Origin: Paucibacter sp. KBW04
GTDB taxonomy: Bacteria > Pseudomonadota > Gammaproteobacteria > Burkholderiales > Burkholderiaceae_C
NCBI RefSeq assembly: GCF_003852425.1
Contig: NZ_QAJN01000002.1
Span: 186,001 to 250,000 of the forward strand
DNA: 64,000 nucleotides
Reading direction: 5' to 3'
Numbering within the stretch: the stretch's first letter is position 1; every line of letters begins with the position of its first letter. Positions 29,140-38,299 of this stretch are shown one piece after another. Below the pieces are notes generated by a model. That model made no database searches and was not told where the DNA came from. It worked only from the letters and a program-made list of their open reading frames with translations. The position numbers were made by a program, and so were the translations under genes.

Positions 29140-29874
29140 ATGCCCCAAAATGATCCAGATCAAGCACTGCCATCTAGCGAGCCCACGATGCCAGAAAGTC
29201 GCCCCATCAACGTCATCAGCGCCATCACGCCCCAAGCCGGCAAGACCTGGCCCCTGCTGCGCCTGGGCCTAGCCCTGCTGACCCTGGGCGCGATTGCCTG
29301 GCAGCTCAGCATCAATCTGAGCCTGGCGATGGACCCGGTCAATTTCTTCAGCTACTTCACCAATCTGTCCAATCTGCTCGCCGCCAGCGTGCTCTTGGTG
29401 CTGACCCTGGACGAGTTGCTTTGGCAAGGCCGCCTCGCGGCCCGGCCGGCCATGCAAAGGCTGCGCGCGCTGTCGATTCTCAATATGCTGGTGGTCGGCC
29501 TGGTGTTTGTGCTGCTTCTGCGCCATGTGGACCTGGGCGCCCTGCGGCCCTGGATCAACACGGTCTTGCACTATGTGATGCCCTGCGCCCTGCTGCTGGA
29601 TTGGTGGCTGCGGCCGCAGGCCAGCGGACAGGTCTTGAGCTTCAGCGCCAAGTCCCTGGGCCTGAGCCTGGCCTTCCCCCTCGTCTACCTGGTTTACACA
29701 ATGCTGCGTGGTGCGGCCACCGGCTGGTACCCCTACCCCTTCCTCAGACCCGAGCAAGCGGGTGGCGCGGCGGCCGTGGCGGCCTATGCCCTGGGCATCG
29801 CGCTCAGCTTTGTGGCGGCCCACGCCTTGCTGCTGGGGCTGGCCCGCTGGCGCCAGGCGGGCCGAGGAATTTAG
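29140..29874 (+). CDS. Pr6Pr family membrane protein
   Basis: 244 residues from ATG 29140 (AAGG about 5 nt upstream); ATG 29188 would give 228 residues with a weaker ribosome-binding site. Six TM helices can be followed, with the characteristic PVNFFSYFTNLSNLLAA after TM1, VLHYVMPCALLLDWWL in the middle, and GAATGWYPYPFL followed by a glycine/alanine-rich last helix. These match the Pr6Pr (FAR-17a/AIG1-like) family of integral membrane proteins, some of whose eukaryotic members hydrolyse fatty acid esters. The bacterial function is unknown. A peptidase gene follows at 29 bp on the same strand. Confidence 0.82.
   Translation: MPQNDPDQALPSSEPTMPESRPINVISAITPQAGKTWPLLRLGLALLTLGAIAWQLSINLSLAMDPVNFFSYFTNLSNLLAASVLLVLTLDELLWQGRLAARPAMQRLRALSILNMLVVGLVFVLLLRHVDLGALRPWINTVLHYVMPCALLLDWWLRPQASGQVLSFSAKSLGLSLAFPLVYLVYTMLRGAATGWYPYPFLRPEQAGGAAAVAAYALGIALSFVAAHALLLGLARWRQAGRGI
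29150..29163 (-). promoter_or_regulatory. FNR/Anr-like box TTGAT-CTGG-ATCAT
   Basis: Thirteen of 14 positions, counting the spacer as free, agree with TTGAT-N4-ATCAA. It lies about 170 bp upstream of the DUF3149 start and just inside the Pr6Pr frame if that starts at 29140. Position suits control of the leftward DUF3149 gene better than the rightward one. Confidence 0.45.
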
Positions 29875-29903
29875 ACTCCGCTCACCCACCCTGAAGGAAG
29901 CCC

Positions 29904-30899
29904 ATGCTGCGCCCCGGCCCCCTGAACCTGATCACCGACGTCCCCGGCCTGCGCGTGGGCCACGCCAGCGACGAAGCCTGCCGCAGCGGCGTCACGAGCT
30001 TGTTGGTCGACGGCTTCTGGGCCGCAGGTGTGGACGTGCGCGGCGGCGGCCCTGGCAGCCGCGAGACCGAGGTGCTCTCACCGGAGAACTTAGTCGGCCG
30101 GGCCCATGCCATCGTGCTCAGCGGCGGCTCGGTGTTCGGCCTGGCCGCCGCCGATGGCGTTGCCGCCGCTCTATCCCATGCGGGTCTTGGCCTGCGCTTG
30201 ACCGAGGGCTCGCCCGCCATCCCCATCGTGCCGGCCGCCGTGCTGCACGATCTGGGCAATGGGGGTGACAAAGCCTGGGGCCTGAACCCACCTTACCGCG
30301 ATCTGGGCCTGGCCTCGGTGGCTGCGGCGCAGCGAGACTTCGCCCTGGGCCGAGTGGGCGCCGGGCGCGGTGCCATGGCTGGCCTCATCCCTGGCGGCCT
30401 GGGCTCGGCCTCGCTGGACTTGGGCGACGGGCTGCTGGTTGGCGCCCTGGTCGCGGCCAATCCGGTCGGCTCGGCCCTGATGCCCGATGGCCAAACCTTC
30501 TGGGCCTGGCCGTTTGAGATTGACGCAGAGTTTGGTGGGCACAGGCCGCTTGGCACTGCGCCGGTGATCGAGCCCGTGCCCGACCAGTCCAAGCTGGCGG
30601 CCCTGGGCCGCCACCAGGCCGGTGCCAACACCACGCTGGCCATCGTGGCCTGCAATGCCGATCTGACCAGCGCCGAATGCAAACGCCTGGCCATGATGGC
30701 GCAAGACGGCCTGGCCCGCGCTGTGCGCCCGGCCCACACCCCGTTTGATGGCGACACCGTGTTCGCCCTGGCCGGTGGCCAGCAGCAGCTGGGCGATGGC
30801 ATGGCGCGCCAGGTTCAGATCGCCCGCCTCGGCTCCGCCGCGGCGGACTGCCTGGCGAGGGCGATTGCCCGCGCCGTCTATCTGGCCAACTTGGAATGA
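29904..30899 (+). CDS. P1 family (S58, DmpA-like) aminopeptidase
   Basis: 331 residues. Family S58 Ntn-type hydrolases self-cleave before a catalytic Ser/Thr; here the site is in GANTTLAIVACNA (around residue 235-247). The N-terminal ITDVPGLRVGHASD, VLSGGSVFGLAAADGVA and GAGRGAMAGLIPGGLGSAS are the other conserved blocks. These enzymes remove N-terminal D- or beta-amino acids or act on small amides. The gene lies next to a peptide-type ABC transporter on the opposite strand, and its 3' end overlaps that transporter's ATPase gene by 22 bp, which suggests linked peptide use without proving it. Confidence 0.93.
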   Translation: MLRPGPLNLITDVPGLRVGHASDEACRSGVTSLLVDGFWAAGVDVRGGGPGSRETEVLSPENLVGRAHAIVLSGGSVFGLAAADGVAAALSHAGLGLRLTEGSPAIPIVPAAVLHDLGNGGDKAWGLNPPYRDLGLASVAAAQRDFALGRVGAGRGAMAGLIPGGLGSASLDLGDGLLVGALVAANPVGSALMPDGQTFWAWPFEIDAEFGGHRPLGTAPVIEPVPDQSKLAALGRHQAGANTTLAIVACNADLTSAECKRLAMMAQDGLARAVRPAHTPFDGDTVFALAGGQQQLGDGMARQVQIARLGSAAADCLARAIARAVYLANLE

Positions 30900-32557
30900 C
30901 GCAGGGATAAAGCCCGGTCCAGATCCGGCGTGGCCGCCAGCAAGGCCTGGGTCACCGGATGTTGAGGCCGGCTGAACAAGGCCTCGGTCGCACCGCTCTC
31001 GACGATGCGGCCGGCATCCATCACATGCAAGACATCGGTGACGGCCCGCACCACAGCCAGGTCGTGCGAGACAAACAGCAGGGCCAGGCCCAGCTCCTGC
31101 GACAAGCGATCCAGCAGGGCCAGGATCTGCGCCCGCAGCGACACATCCAGGGCCGACACCGCCTCGTCCAGCACCAGCAACTGGGGCTGCACGATCAGGG
31201 CTCGGGCAATGGCGATGCGCTGCCGCTGGCCGCCCGAGAACTGATGGGCATAACGGTCCATATCCTCGGCAGCCAGGCCGACCAGCTCCAGCAAATCCCC
31301 GACCCGCTGACGCAGGCGGGCCGAGTCGGCGTCCTCGCCCAGCAGATGCAAGGGCTCGGCCACCAGCTGCCAGACCCGCCAGCGCGGATCGAAGCTGCCG
31401 TAAGGGTCTTGGAACACGATTTGCACCAAGCGACGCAGCTCGCGCTGCGAGGCATCCATGCCGCCCCAAAAACGCTGGCCTTGCAAAAGCACCTCGCCGC
31501 CCTGGGGCTTGTCCAGGCCCAGCACGCAGCGCAAAAGCGTGGACTTGCCGCAGCCCGAGGCACCGACTAGACCTAACCTCTCACCCCGGCGGATCTGCAA
31601 GGACACGCCGTCCACCGCTCGCGTCTGCGCTTCCTGGGCACGCCAGAGCATGCCGCTGCGGGCGAAGAAACTGCGCCGCAAATCACGCAGCTCCAGCAAG
31701 GGGGGGGCCTGCGAGAACGACTCCTCAGCGGCTTCTGGCTGCTGCTGCGCCGCAAGCCTGGGGCTGAGCCTGGAATGCGCCAGCAGATGGCGGCTGCCCT
31801 GCTCCCTGGGTTGGCTCAGCATCTGCAAGGTGTCGCCCTGCTCCAGCAGGCGGCCGCCCTGCATCACCGCCACCCGGTCGGCCAGCTCGGCCACCACGGC
31901 CAGGTCATGGCTGATCAGGATCAGGGCACAGTCCTGGGCCCGCACCCGCTCGCGCAGCAGAGCCAGGATCTGGGCCTGGGTCACCACATCCAAGGCGGTG
32001 GTGGGTTCGTCGGCGATCAAGAGCTTGGGGCTGAGCGCCAGGGCCATGGCAATCGCCACCCGCTGCCGCTGGCCGCCCGAGAGTTCATGCGGCAATCGCG
32101 CCATGCCGATCCGAGACTCGGGCAGGCCCACCTGGTCCAGCAACTCGGCCGCGCGGGCCAGCGCCGCCCGGCGCCCCAGGCCCGGCCGGCCGGCGCGCGG
32201 CAGACGCAAGACCTCGGCCACCTGATCGCCTATGCGCATCAAGGGGTTGAGCGCCGTCATCGGCTCCTGAAAAACCATGGCAATTTCGCTGCCACGGCGG
32301 GCATTCATCTGCAGCTCATCCAGCGCCAGCAAGTCCTGCCCCGCCAGCAAGACCTGACCCTCGATCTCGGACTGCGGCGGCGCCAGGCCCATCAGGGCCA
32401 GGGCCGTCAGCGATTTGCCCGAGCCCGATTCGCCCACCAGACCCAGGATTTCACCGGCCTGCAGCTGCAGACTCAAGTCCTGCACCAGGGGCTGGCCGGC
32501 GATCGCCAGCCGCAAACCGCGGATGTCCAGCAGGGGCGCGTTCACCGTCAAGCTCAT
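30878..32557 (-). CDS. Peptide ABC transporter, duplicated ATP-binding protein
   Basis: 559 residues containing two complete ABC ATPases in tandem, as in YejF/GsiA. First half: Walker A GLVGESGSGKS, signature LSGGQRQRVAIAMAL, Walker B LLIADEPTTALD. Second half: Walker A GLVGASGCGKS, signature FSGGQRQRIAIARAL, Walker B LLVLDEAVSALD. Each half ends with an H-loop of ISHDLAVV or VSHDLAVV type. The oligopeptide type C-terminal extension is present in reduced form. It overlaps the permease gene by 4 bases and is the last gene of a three-gene operon. Confidence 0.95.
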   Translation of the reverse strand: MSLTVNAPLLDIRGLRLAIAGQPLVQDLSLQLQAGEILGLVGESGSGKSLTALALMGLAPPQSEIEGQVLLAGQDLLALDELQMNARRGSEIAMVFQEPMTALNPLMRIGDQVAEVLRLPRAGRPGLGRRAALARAAELLDQVGLPESRIGMARLPHELSGGQRQRVAIAMALALSPKLLIADEPTTALDVVTQAQILALLRERVRAQDCALILISHDLAVVAELADRVAVMQGGRLLEQGDTLQMLSQPREQGSRHLLAHSRLSPRLAAQQQPEAAEESFSQAPPLLELRDLRRSFFARSGMLWRAQEAQTRAVDGVSLQIRRGERLGLVGASGCGKSTLLRCVLGLDKPQGGEVLLQGQRFWGGMDASQRELRRLVQIVFQDPYGSFDPRWRVWQLVAEPLHLLGEDADSARLRQRVGDLLELVGLAAEDMDRYAHQFSGGQRQRIAIARALIVQPQLLVLDEAVSALDVSLRAQILALLDRLSQELGLALLFVSHDLAVVRAVTDVLHVMDAGRIVESGATEALFSRPQHPVTQALLAATPDLDRALSLRHSKLAR

Positions 32558-33387
32558 GGCATGGCCTTCGCGGCTTCACGCTGCGGGTCCCAGTGCTGGC
32601 GCAGGCCTTCGCCCAGCAGATTGAAACCCAGCACGGCCAGCACCAGGGCCAGGCCGGGGAACAAGGCCAGGCTGGGCGCCAGGGCCGTCAGGGTTTGGGC
32701 TTCGGCCAACATACGGCCCCAGCTGGCGACCGGCGGCTGGGCGCCCAGGCCCAGATAAGACAAGCCCGCCTCGGCCAAGAGCCCGACAGAAAACTGGATG
32801 CTCAGCTGCACCAGCAACAAGCCGCTCAGATTGGGCAATAGGTGTTGCCAGGAGATCAGCAGCGGCCCCTTGCCCGCCACCCGCGCGGCCAGGATGAAAT
32901 CACGCGCCCACAAGCTCAGCGCGCCGGCCCGCACGACGCGGGCAAACACCGGCACATTGAACACGGCGATCGCCAGGATCACGCTGCTGCGCCCCGGGCC
33001 CAACCAGGTGCTGAGCAGAATCGCCAGCAGCAAGGAGGGGAAGGCAAACACCACATCACCCGCCCGCATCACCGCCTCGTCCACCCAGCCCGCCCGCGCC
33101 GCCGCCCACAGGCCCAGCGGCAGGCCCAGGCAAGCGCCCAGGCTGACCGCCACAAAGGCCACGCCCAGCGAGGTGGCCGCGCCCTTCATCAGCAAGGACA
33201 GCACATCGCGCCCTAACTGATCGGTGCCCAGCCAATGCTGGGCGCTAGGCCCTTGCAAGCGTTGCGAGACGGCCAGCTGGCTGATGTCATACGGCGTCCA
33301 AACGGCGGACAAGAGGCCCAGCAGCAAAAAGCCCAGACCCAGGGCCAAGCCGAGGCGCAGCGAGGTGTTGGCCGGCTTCATGCTCAT
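32554..33387 (-). CDS. Peptide ABC transporter permease (DppC/OppC type)
   Basis: 277 residues, start ATG 33387 (an ATG two codons later is also possible). About six TM helices, an N-terminal HWLGTDQLGRDVLS segment typical of OppC/DppC, and the EAA loop region ARVVRAGALSLWARDFILAAR around residues 150-170 that contacts the ATPase. It overlaps the fused binding protein-permease gene by 4 bases and the ATPase gene by 4 bases, so stoichiometric production is expected. Confidence 0.95.
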   Translation of the reverse strand: MSMKPANTSLRLGLALGLGFLLLGLLSAVWTPYDISQLAVSQRLQGPSAQHWLGTDQLGRDVLSLLMKGAATSLGVAFVAVSLGACLGLPLGLWAAARAGWVDEAVMRAGDVVFAFPSLLLAILLSTWLGPGRSSVILAIAVFNVPVFARVVRAGALSLWARDFILAARVAGKGPLLISWQHLLPNLSGLLLVQLSIQFSVGLLAEAGLSYLGLGAQPPVASWGRMLAEAQTLTALAPSLALFPGLALVLAVLGFNLLGEGLRQHWDPQREAAKAMP

Positions 33388-35993
33388 GCTTGCGCCACCC
33401 GGTTGCCGATGCGCGGGTCGGCCACGCGGTAAGCCATCTCCACCACAAAGGAGACGGCCGCCACCGCCACGGCCAGCAGCAGCACCAGACTTTGCAGCAG
33501 GATCAGATCGCGCTGGGCCACGGCCTGGAACAAAAGCCGGCCCAAGCCGGGCAGGAAAAACACGTTCTCGATGATGACGGCCCCCGCCAGCAGAAAAGAA
33601 AACTGCATGCCCAGAATCGTCAGCACCGGCACCAGGGCATTGGGCAAGGCATGGCGCAACAAGGCCTGCCAGGCGCTCAAGCCCTTGGCGCGCGCGCTGC
33701 GCAGATAGTCTTCATGCAGGCAGGCGATCAAGGCGCCGCGCAGCACCCGCGCCAAAATGGCCGCCTGCGGCAAGGCCAGGGCCAGGGCGGGCAGCAGCAG
33801 GGATCGCAAGGCCGCCCCGGGCCCTGCCTCCCAGCCCTCAAAGCCACCGGCCGGCAGCCAGCGCAGGCCCACGGCAAACACCAGCACCAGCAAAAGCCCC
33901 AGCCAGAAATTCGGCACGGCCACGCCCAGCTGGGTCAGGCTGCTCAAAAAGCCATCCACCCAGCTGCCACGTCGATGCGCAGCGATCAGGCCCACAGGCA
34001 GGGCGAGCAAGACCGCCAGGCTCAGCGCCAACACGGCCAGGGGCAGCGAGACCTGCAAGCGCTCTTGCAGCAATTGGCTCACCGGCACCCGGTAGGTGTA
34101 GCTGCGGCCGAAGTCGCCTTGCACAAAGCCCCAGATCCACTGGCCGTAGCGCTGCAGCGCGGGCGCATCCAGGCCCAGCTGCTGGCGCAAGGCAGCCAGC
34201 ACCTCGGCATCCGCATTCAGCCCCATCATGTAGCGCGCCGGATCGCCCGGCGCCAGCTGCACCAGCACAAACACAAGGCCGCTGGCCAAGACCAGGGTCA
34301 GGCCAAGACCCAGCAGGCGCTGGGCCAGCCAACGCGGGCCGCTGCGCCGCAAGGCCAGGGCCATCAGGGCCGCCAGACCGGTGGCCGCCAGGCCCAAGAC
34401 GGCCAGCGTCAACCACGCGCCCCAACCCCAAGCCCGACTGCCCTGGGCGGGCAGATTGAATGAACCCAGCGCACCCGGCGCATAAGACGCCGCGCCCAGC
34501 TGCACCACGCCCAGGGCATTGGGCGGGCCGCCCAGACGCAGCTGCGCATTGCGCACCAGCAGGCGCGGGTACTGGAACAGAAAGCCGTTGACCGCATCCT
34601 CGCTGAGCTTGCGCTGAATCTCCTGCAAAAGCTCATGCCGGGCAGCTGGCTCCGTTTGCTCATCCAGCCTGGCCAGCAAGGCCTTGAAGGCCGCACTTTG
34701 GTAGCCGAAGTAATAGCCCTCGCGGCCGTAGATGGTGTAGTCCAGCGGCTCCACATGGGCGACCACGCTGAGTTCAAAGTCGTGCCGCTTGTAGACCTGG
34801 TCCAGCCACTGCGCCCACTCCAGGTTTTCGATGCGAACCTGGATGCCCACCTGGGCCAGCTGGGCGGCGATGATCTCGCCGCTGCGCCGCGCATAGGGCG
34901 TGGGCGGCAGCTTCATGCGCAGGCTCAAACCCTGAGCCAGGCCCACCTGAGCCAGCAGGCTGCGGGCCCGCTGCGGGTCATAGCGATAGACCCCGGTCAG
35001 GTCCACATACGCCGCATTGCTGGGCGGGAAATGGCTGCCAATCGGCTGGCCAAAACCAAACATCGCGCCCTCGATCAGGGCGCGTCGGTCGATGGCATGG
35101 GCTATCGCGCGTCGCACCGCCAGCTGGGCCAGAGCCGGGTGGCGGTGGTTGAGCGAGAGAATCGTCTCGCCTTCGCTGGAGGCTATCTCCACCGCAAAGC
35201 GCGGGTCGGCCTGGAACTGGGCGATGTTCTCGGGCGCGGGGAAGTTGGAAAACAAATCCACATCGCCCGCCATCAGCGCCGCAAACGCGGCCGAGGGGTC
35301 GGCGATGAAACGGTAGCTGGCCTGGGCGATGGCCGGGCGGCCGCCCCAGTAGCCGTCGAAGCGGCGCAGCTCCACCGCCTCGCCGCGCCGCCAGGCCTCG
35401 AAGCGATAGGGGCCGGTGCCGACCGGATGGCTGCTATTCGTCGCCGCCGTGGCGGGCGCCACCATCACCAGGGCGCCGGCACCCAAGGCTTGCAACAAAC
35501 CACCCTGGCGACGCAGCAGCTGGATGCGCAGACGCAAGGGGCCGAGCACTTCCACCGCATGGATAGCTTGCAAGCTGGAGCGCTGCGGGTTGATGGAGCC
35601 CTGCGCCCGGGCGCGGTCCAGCGAGAACTTGGCGACCGCAGCGTCGAAAGGCGTGCCGTCGTGGAAGCGCACGCCGGGCCGCAGCGCAAACTCATAGCTG
35701 AGGCCATCGGGCGCGATGTCCCAGCGCAGGGCCAGCCGGGGCTGGGGCTCGCCGTCGGCACCCAGCGTTAGCAGGCCTTCGAAGACATTGCCGTAGACCA
35801 GCTCGCTGATGGGCGCGGCCGCACCCGCCGTGGGGTCCAGAATCGGCGGCTCCAGCTGCAAAGCCACGCGCAGGCGCTGCTCTTGCGGCGCAGGTTCAGC
35901 CGCCGCCTGCGCGGCAGAGGCAAAGACAAGCCCCAGCCAGGCCAGCAACAGCAGGCCCAGCCGCAGAACGCGTCCCAGGGTCGATGTCAGCAA
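33384..35993 (-). CDS. Fusion of peptide ABC solute-binding protein and DppB-type permease
   Basis: 869 residues, roughly twice the normal size of either partner. Residues 1-30 are a signal peptide. Residues about 35-510 are an SBP_bac_5 protein (LRVALQLEPPILDPTAGAA, GTGPYRFEAWRRGE, FRFDGYWG-like segments). A hydrophobic helix at about 520-545 leads into a DppB/OppB permease (about 550-865) with LAPGDPARYMMG, TQLGVAVPNFWLGLLLVLVF, the EAA loop EDYLRSARAKGLSAWQALLRHALPNAL in two parts, and GLGRLLFQAVAQRD. The frame has no stop between the halves, and the spacer reads as ordinary protein, so this looks like a true fusion. The binding domain would be tethered to the translocator. Confidence 0.9.
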   Translation of the reverse strand: MLTSTLGRVLRLGLLLLAWLGLVFASAAQAAAEPAPQEQRLRVALQLEPPILDPTAGAAAPISELVYGNVFEGLLTLGADGEPQPRLALRWDIAPDGLSYEFALRPGVRFHDGTPFDAAVAKFSLDRARAQGSINPQRSSLQAIHAVEVLGPLRLRIQLLRRQGGLLQALGAGALVMVAPATAATNSSHPVGTGPYRFEAWRRGEAVELRRFDGYWGGRPAIAQASYRFIADPSAAFAALMAGDVDLFSNFPAPENIAQFQADPRFAVEIASSEGETILSLNHRHPALAQLAVRRAIAHAIDRRALIEGAMFGFGQPIGSHFPPSNAAYVDLTGVYRYDPQRARSLLAQVGLAQGLSLRMKLPPTPYARRSGEIIAAQLAQVGIQVRIENLEWAQWLDQVYKRHDFELSVVAHVEPLDYTIYGREGYYFGYQSAAFKALLARLDEQTEPAARHELLQEIQRKLSEDAVNGFLFQYPRLLVRNAQLRLGGPPNALGVVQLGAASYAPGALGSFNLPAQGSRAWGWGAWLTLAVLGLAATGLAALMALALRRSGPRWLAQRLLGLGLTLVLASGLVFVLVQLAPGDPARYMMGLNADAEVLAALRQQLGLDAPALQRYGQWIWGFVQGDFGRSYTYRVPVSQLLQERLQVSLPLAVLALSLAVLLALPVGLIAAHRRGSWVDGFLSSLTQLGVAVPNFWLGLLLVLVFAVGLRWLPAGGFEGWEAGPGAALRSLLLPALALALPQAAILARVLRGALIACLHEDYLRSARAKGLSAWQALLRHALPNALVPVLTILGMQFSFLLAGAVIIENVFFLPGLGRLLFQAVAQRDLILLQSLVLLLAVAVAAVSFVVEMAYRVADPRIGNRVAQA

Positions 35994-35999
35994 GACGGT

Positions 36000-38189
36000 T
36001 TAGCGCTTGGGTGCGAAGGCCGCGTCGCCGAACTGCCAGAGGAAGAAGCTCCACACATCGGCGGTTTCATCCAGGCGCTGCGAAACGCCCGAGCCCATGC
36101 CGTGGCCGGCCTCAAAGTCCACCCGCAAAATCGTCGGCTTGCCCTTGGCCAGGCTGTCCGGGTTGGCCGCCTGCATGCGGGCCGCGAACTTGGCCGGGAT
36201 CCAGGCCTCCACCCGCGGGTCATTGGCACCGGTGGTGACGATGACGGCCGGATAGGCGCGGCCCTCCTGCACCAGGTGGTAGGGGCTCAAGGCATACATG
36301 CTCTTGAAGTGGGCCGGGTTGCTGACGGTGCCGAACTCGGCCACATTGGGCGCGCCGTTGGGCGTGGTCTCCATGCGCAACATATCGGACAGGCCCACCG
36401 CGCTTTGTGCCGCGGCCAGCAGATCCGGGCGCTGGGTGATGGTGCCGCCGATGGTGATGCCGCCCGCGCTGCCGCCGGTGCCGGCCAGCTTGGCCGGCGA
36501 GGTGTATTTGTTGGCGATCAACCATTCGGCGCAGGCGATGAAGTCCGACACCGTGTTTTGCTTGGTGGCGATATAACCGCCTTGGTGCCACTCTTCACCT
36601 AACTCACCACCGCCGCGCACATGGCAGGTGGCCAGCACGCCGCCCCGCTCCGTCCAGGCCAGGCGGGTGGCGGCAAAGCGCGGCTCCATGGTGATGCCGT
36701 AAGCGCCATAGCCGGTCAGGATGGTGGGATGCTGGCCGTCCAGGGCCGCGCCCTTGGGCGCGATGATGGACAACGGCACCATCACCCCGTCATGGCTCTT
36801 GACCATGACCCGGCGTGCTTCCACGCCCGATGTATCCACGGCCACCGGCTTTTGGATGGACAGCTGACGCGGGGCCTCGCCCGGCTTGCGTGGGTCGATC
36901 AGCAAACTTTGCGGCGCCTGCGTCCAGCCCTCCAGCAGCACCAGCAGCTTGCCGTCCTTCAAGGCGTTGACGCCGCGCAGCGTGCCTTCGAAAGGCAGGG
37001 CCACGGTGCTGATGGCGCCGCTCTTGCGGTCCACCCGCCAGAGCTTGCTCACGCCCGCGTCCAGCGCCTTCACATAGACCGCGTCATCGCCCACCTCCAG
37101 GGTTTGCAAGACGCTCTCACCGGCCGGCAGCACGGCCTTGAACTTGGCATTGGGTTTGGTCAAATCCAGGCTCACCAGCTGGCGGCGCGAGGCCGTCTTC
37201 TGCGTCAAGGCATAAAGCTTGTCACCCGCCAGCGCGGCGTGGATGACGCGGTCTTCGGGCCGAACGACCTGGCGCCAAGGCGTGGCCGCGCCCTTGAGCT
37301 GCTTGGCCGGGGCGACCCAGAAGGAATGATCCACCGCATCGCCATGCAGCACCTCGGCCAAGACGAAGTGAGAGTCCTTGGACAGGCGCAGATAGGGCAG
37401 ATCAGGGATCGCAAACTTGTGCTTGGGGCTGACCTCCCAACCGAATACCGCTACATCCTTGGCCGCGTCCTGGCCCAGCTTGTGCAGATAGACGGCGCTC
37501 TTGTTGTAGCGCTCGTCGGCGGGGTGGCGGTTGTAGGCGAAGCCGGAGGAATCCGGCAACCAGGCCACGCCGCCCTCGTTCAAGCCGGTGTGCGCGATGG
37601 CCTCACTCAGGAACTTGCCGCTGGCCACATCCAGCACGCGAAGCACGCTGTTCTCCGAGCCGCCCTTGGATAGGCCCAGGGCCAGCAACTTGCCATTGGG
37701 CGAAACGCTGTACCAGTCGATCGCATGCTTGCCCGGCTCGCCCGGCAAGTTGTTCGGGTCCAGCAGCTCGCGCTCCGCGCCTTCCAGCCCCTCGCGCTGC
37801 CACAGCCGCGCCTGGTTCTGCCCGGGCGCACGCTTCATATAAAAAAGCTTGCCCGCCACCACCTCGTAGCCACCCGTGCTCTCGCCTGCATCCGAGAGCT
37901 GGCCCAGGCGCTCACGCAAGGCCGCACGGCCCGGCAACTGGCTCAGTAAATCGGCGGCAAAGGCCGATTGCGTGCGCATCCAGCTCTGGAACTCCGGTGC
38001 CTTCATATCCTCCATCCAGCGATAGGGATCAACCACCACCGTGCCGTGATAGTTGTCGCTGACCGGCTTTTGCGGCGTCGCCGGGTAAGCGACAGCCTGG
38101 GCGTTCGCCTGTTGGGCAGCGAAGCCGCAGGCGATGGCCAGGGCCAGGCCCAGGGAAGTGGTGGAGCGCTTCAAACGTAGATTCATCAT
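36000..38189 (-). CDS. Secreted prolyl oligopeptidase family serine peptidase (S9A)
   Basis: 729 residues from ATG 38189, with a signal peptide (LGLALAIACGFAAQQANAQA). A seven-bladed propeller domain (about 75-440) is followed by an alpha/beta hydrolase. The catalytic triad is visible: Ser in GTGGSAGGITIGG, Asp in GANDPRVEAWIP and His in EAGHGMGSG. VDPYRWMEDM near the N-terminus is diagnostic of the family. It probably trims proline-containing peptides in the periplasm or outside. It lies 6 bp downstream of where the peptide transporter operon starts on the same strand, so it may precede that operon and feed it. Confidence 0.95.
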   Translation of the reverse strand: MMNLRLKRSTTSLGLALAIACGFAAQQANAQAVAYPATPQKPVSDNYHGTVVVDPYRWMEDMKAPEFQSWMRTQSAFAADLLSQLPGRAALRERLGQLSDAGESTGGYEVVAGKLFYMKRAPGQNQARLWQREGLEGAERELLDPNNLPGEPGKHAIDWYSVSPNGKLLALGLSKGGSENSVLRVLDVASGKFLSEAIAHTGLNEGGVAWLPDSSGFAYNRHPADERYNKSAVYLHKLGQDAAKDVAVFGWEVSPKHKFAIPDLPYLRLSKDSHFVLAEVLHGDAVDHSFWVAPAKQLKGAATPWRQVVRPEDRVIHAALAGDKLYALTQKTASRRQLVSLDLTKPNAKFKAVLPAGESVLQTLEVGDDAVYVKALDAGVSKLWRVDRKSGAISTVALPFEGTLRGVNALKDGKLLVLLEGWTQAPQSLLIDPRKPGEAPRQLSIQKPVAVDTSGVEARRVMVKSHDGVMVPLSIIAPKGAALDGQHPTILTGYGAYGITMEPRFAATRLAWTERGGVLATCHVRGGGELGEEWHQGGYIATKQNTVSDFIACAEWLIANKYTSPAKLAGTGGSAGGITIGGTITQRPDLLAAAQSAVGLSDMLRMETTPNGAPNVAEFGTVSNPAHFKSMYALSPYHLVQEGRAYPAVIVTTGANDPRVEAWIPAKFAARMQAANPDSLAKGKPTILRVDFEAGHGMGSGVSQRLDETADVWSFFLWQFGDAAFAPKR

Positions 38190-38299
38190 GGTTCTTGAGT
38201 TCCGTTCAAGACAACAAGAGGGCGCGCGCCAAGCGGGTGGCCGGGGCGCTTGCGATTCGGTGCTGCATCTTAAGCACGAGGTGGGCAGCGACGGCAAAC

